A DNA stretch of 8,267 bases, taken from Lachnospiraceae bacterium (GTDB lineage: Bacteria > Bacillota > Clostridia > Lachnospirales > Lachnospiraceae). The notes beneath the pieces were generated by a model. It worked only from the letters and a program-made list of their open reading frames with translations, searched no databases and was not told where the DNA came from. Each line of letters opens with the position of its first letter. Positions within the stretch are counted from its first letter, which is position 1. The position numbers and the translations under genes were made by a program. The stretch spans positions 1-8,267 of the forward strand of contig DNJM01000078.1 of NCBI GenBank assembly GCA_003489085.1, written 5' to 3'. Shown one piece after another: positions 7,150-8,267 of this stretch.

Positions 7150-8267
7150 TTAAAATGCTGTCTTCATCCGCTCCAGTTCACTCAGACATTTTCCATACTT
7201 ATGAAATCGCTCCTGGTTTCGCTCGATGGCATCCACACCCTCCAAGGACTCACAGGCCGGAACTACCGTCATCGCCAAAGCTGCATCGATCGTATCCGTT
7301 ACGATCTGCTCCAGAATCTGTTCCAGCTCCATACGTTTATCTGCATCTGTAATCGGTGCCGCCGCTTCCGAAATCCGGTCAGAAGCGTACACTGCCGCTT
7401 TGTCCGTACCAGCATAACTATCCCAGTCCACCAGTGTTAACTTCAGATCCAGAAAATGGCTTGCTATCCGAATGGAATCAATCTTATAGGAAGTTCCCAG
7501 CTCCAGATCCTTCCGCAGATCATTAATGATATCAAAAATCGGCCGGCGAATATACGCATTGAAGAATTCACTCTCACTGCAGGGCCGGATCTTTTCCAGC
7601 TGTGTCGGTCTGACCGGCTGAATATCCGCCACACTGCCAAACACATTTCCCGCAACAAGTGCTTCTTCATCCGCATACATTTCTTCCCGCGGTGCTCCTA
7701 TATAAATCCATTTGAACCGCCTTGCCAAAGCCTCCGACAGCTCATTCGTAAATGTTCGATCATATTTATTCATATTACAGATGATTCTGTAGCTTGCCGG
7801 CACCATTACTTCCAGAAATCCGTCGTTAAAGCCCTTATTATATTCCAGCTTCAGAAGCTTCTGATCCGACCCCATAGCCGTAAACATCGGGCCCAGACAC
7901 TCATCCATATTGGTTCGGTTAAATTCATCAATGACTGAAAATACCGTGTCAAACTCTGTCGTAGCCAGTTTGCTCTCATAGCACTCCATAATATCATCGA
8001 CAATGAAACCATCCCTTGGCCCGACTACTTCTTTCGTTTCCCCCGAAGAACGGTCATAGGAGACAGTAATCCCACCGATCACCTTCCGCACATTCCACTC
8101 ACTGTCCGCTGTATGTACGTTGCATTTCGCTCCATACAGCTCCACGGGCAGAAAAGAAGACAGCGTTGACTTGGCAGTTCCCGGCGGTCCGTACAAAATA
8201 ACATGAAAGCCGGCATTCAGTGCCGCCACAATACTGACCAACGTATTATCATCAATTAAAATCCTGC
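7150..8267 (-). CDS. McrB-like AAA+ NTPase, restriction motor subunit (5' partial)
   Basis: 371 residues are visible and the frame is open to the window's right edge, so the TTG at 8241 is internal and the N-terminus, including any DNA-recognition domain, lies outside. Numbered from that TTG: Walker A GPPGTAKS (18-25), Walker B FSVIDEFNR (101-109), and sensor-1 region IICNMNKYDR (153-162) with the N-x-x-D signature (N158, D161) that marks McrB-type GTPases. The arginine-finger region ALARRF (171-176) is followed by a helical lid and C-terminal domain. In McrBC this motor forms a hexamer that hydrolyses GTP, translocates DNA and activates the McrC nuclease. The nuclease gene 14 nt downstream fits that role. 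The Walker A sequence with Ala before Lys also resembles MoxR ATPases, but NxxD and the nuclease partner favour McrB. Nucleotide preference is inferred. Confidence 0.88.
   Translation of the reverse strand, partial: RILIDDNTLVSIVAALNAGFHVILYGPPGTAKSTLSSFLPVELYGAKCNVHTADSEWNVRKVIGGITVSYDRSSGETKEVVGPRDGFIVDDIMECYESKLATTEFDTVFSVIDEFNRTNMDECLGPMFTAMGSDQKLLKLEYNKGFNDGFLEVMVPASYRIICNMNKYDRTFTNELSEALARRFKWIYIGAPREEMYADEEALVAGNVFGSVADIQPVRPTQLEKIRPCSESEFFNAYIRRPIFDIINDLRKDLELGTSYKIDSIRIASHFLDLKLTLVDWDSYAGTDKAAVYASDRISEAAAPITDADKRMELEQILEQIVTDTIDAALAMTVVPACESLEGVDAIERNQERFHKYGKCLSELERMKTAF

Noticed and set aside
7456..7938. 160-codon plus-strand open frame
   Set aside because: Antisense to the McrB-like gene with its Walker B and sensor motifs; the antisense translation has no recognisable features.
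7150..8241. TTG at 8241 as the true start of the AAA+ protein
   Set aside because: The frame stays open to the window edge and Walker A would begin only 17 residues from this start; McrB-like proteins normally have a domain before it. Treated as internal.
1..8267. CRISPR array, tRNA, insertion sequence or attachment site
   Set aside because: No spaced direct repeats, cloverleaf-like sequence, transposase frame or terminal repeats were seen on reading both strands.

Overview
The window looks like a Bacillota chromosome or accessory element, probably clostridial (Lachnospiraceae-like). The reasons are strong AGGAGG-type ribosome binding sites, a consensus sigma-A promoter, moderate GC, GTG/TTG starts, and a MATE pump of a type common in gut clostridia. 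This assignment is inference from style; there is no rRNA or housekeeping marker. The window is densely coding, and no gap between genes exceeds 70 bp. I see no tRNA, rRNA, CRISPR array, insertion sequence or integrase.

Layout. Left arm (plus strand): two tandem D12-type, alpha-class N6-adenine DNA methyltransferases, 1-1269 (5' end cut by the window) and 1282-2901. They share motif X/I/IV features and look like diverged paralogs. Middle (plus strand): a self-contained MarR regulator (2968-3405) and MATE multidrug efflux pump (3426-4757), of the MepR/MepA kind. They have their own promoter (TTGACA-17 bp-TACAAT), and a 14-bp inverted repeat brackets the -10 box. Right arm (minus strand, read from right to left): a McrB-like AAA+ NTPase with the GTPase-type NxxD signature (8267-7150, 5' end cut), a McrC/LlaJI-R2-like PD-(D/E)XK nuclease (7135-5777), and an unrecognised 333-residue helical protein (5776-4775) whose start abuts the nuclease stop codon. 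The plus and minus arms converge with 17 bp between stop codons at 4757/4775.

Interpretation. An McrB-like motor next to an McrC-like nuclease, with two separate methyltransferases nearby, recalls the LlaJI and BsuMI restriction-modification systems. Those have two methyltransferases plus two or three restriction genes including a McrB-like NTPase. Their methyltransferases make 5-methylcytosine, whereas both here are adenine methyltransferases of the D12 fold. The two arms are convergent, separated by a drug-efflux cassette, and the third restriction-side gene is unknown. The best candidate for something undescribed is therefore an adenine-methylation-coupled, GTP-dependent restriction system with an extra accessory protein. 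The alternative is two unrelated defence modules that are simply neighbours; the sequence alone does not settle this.
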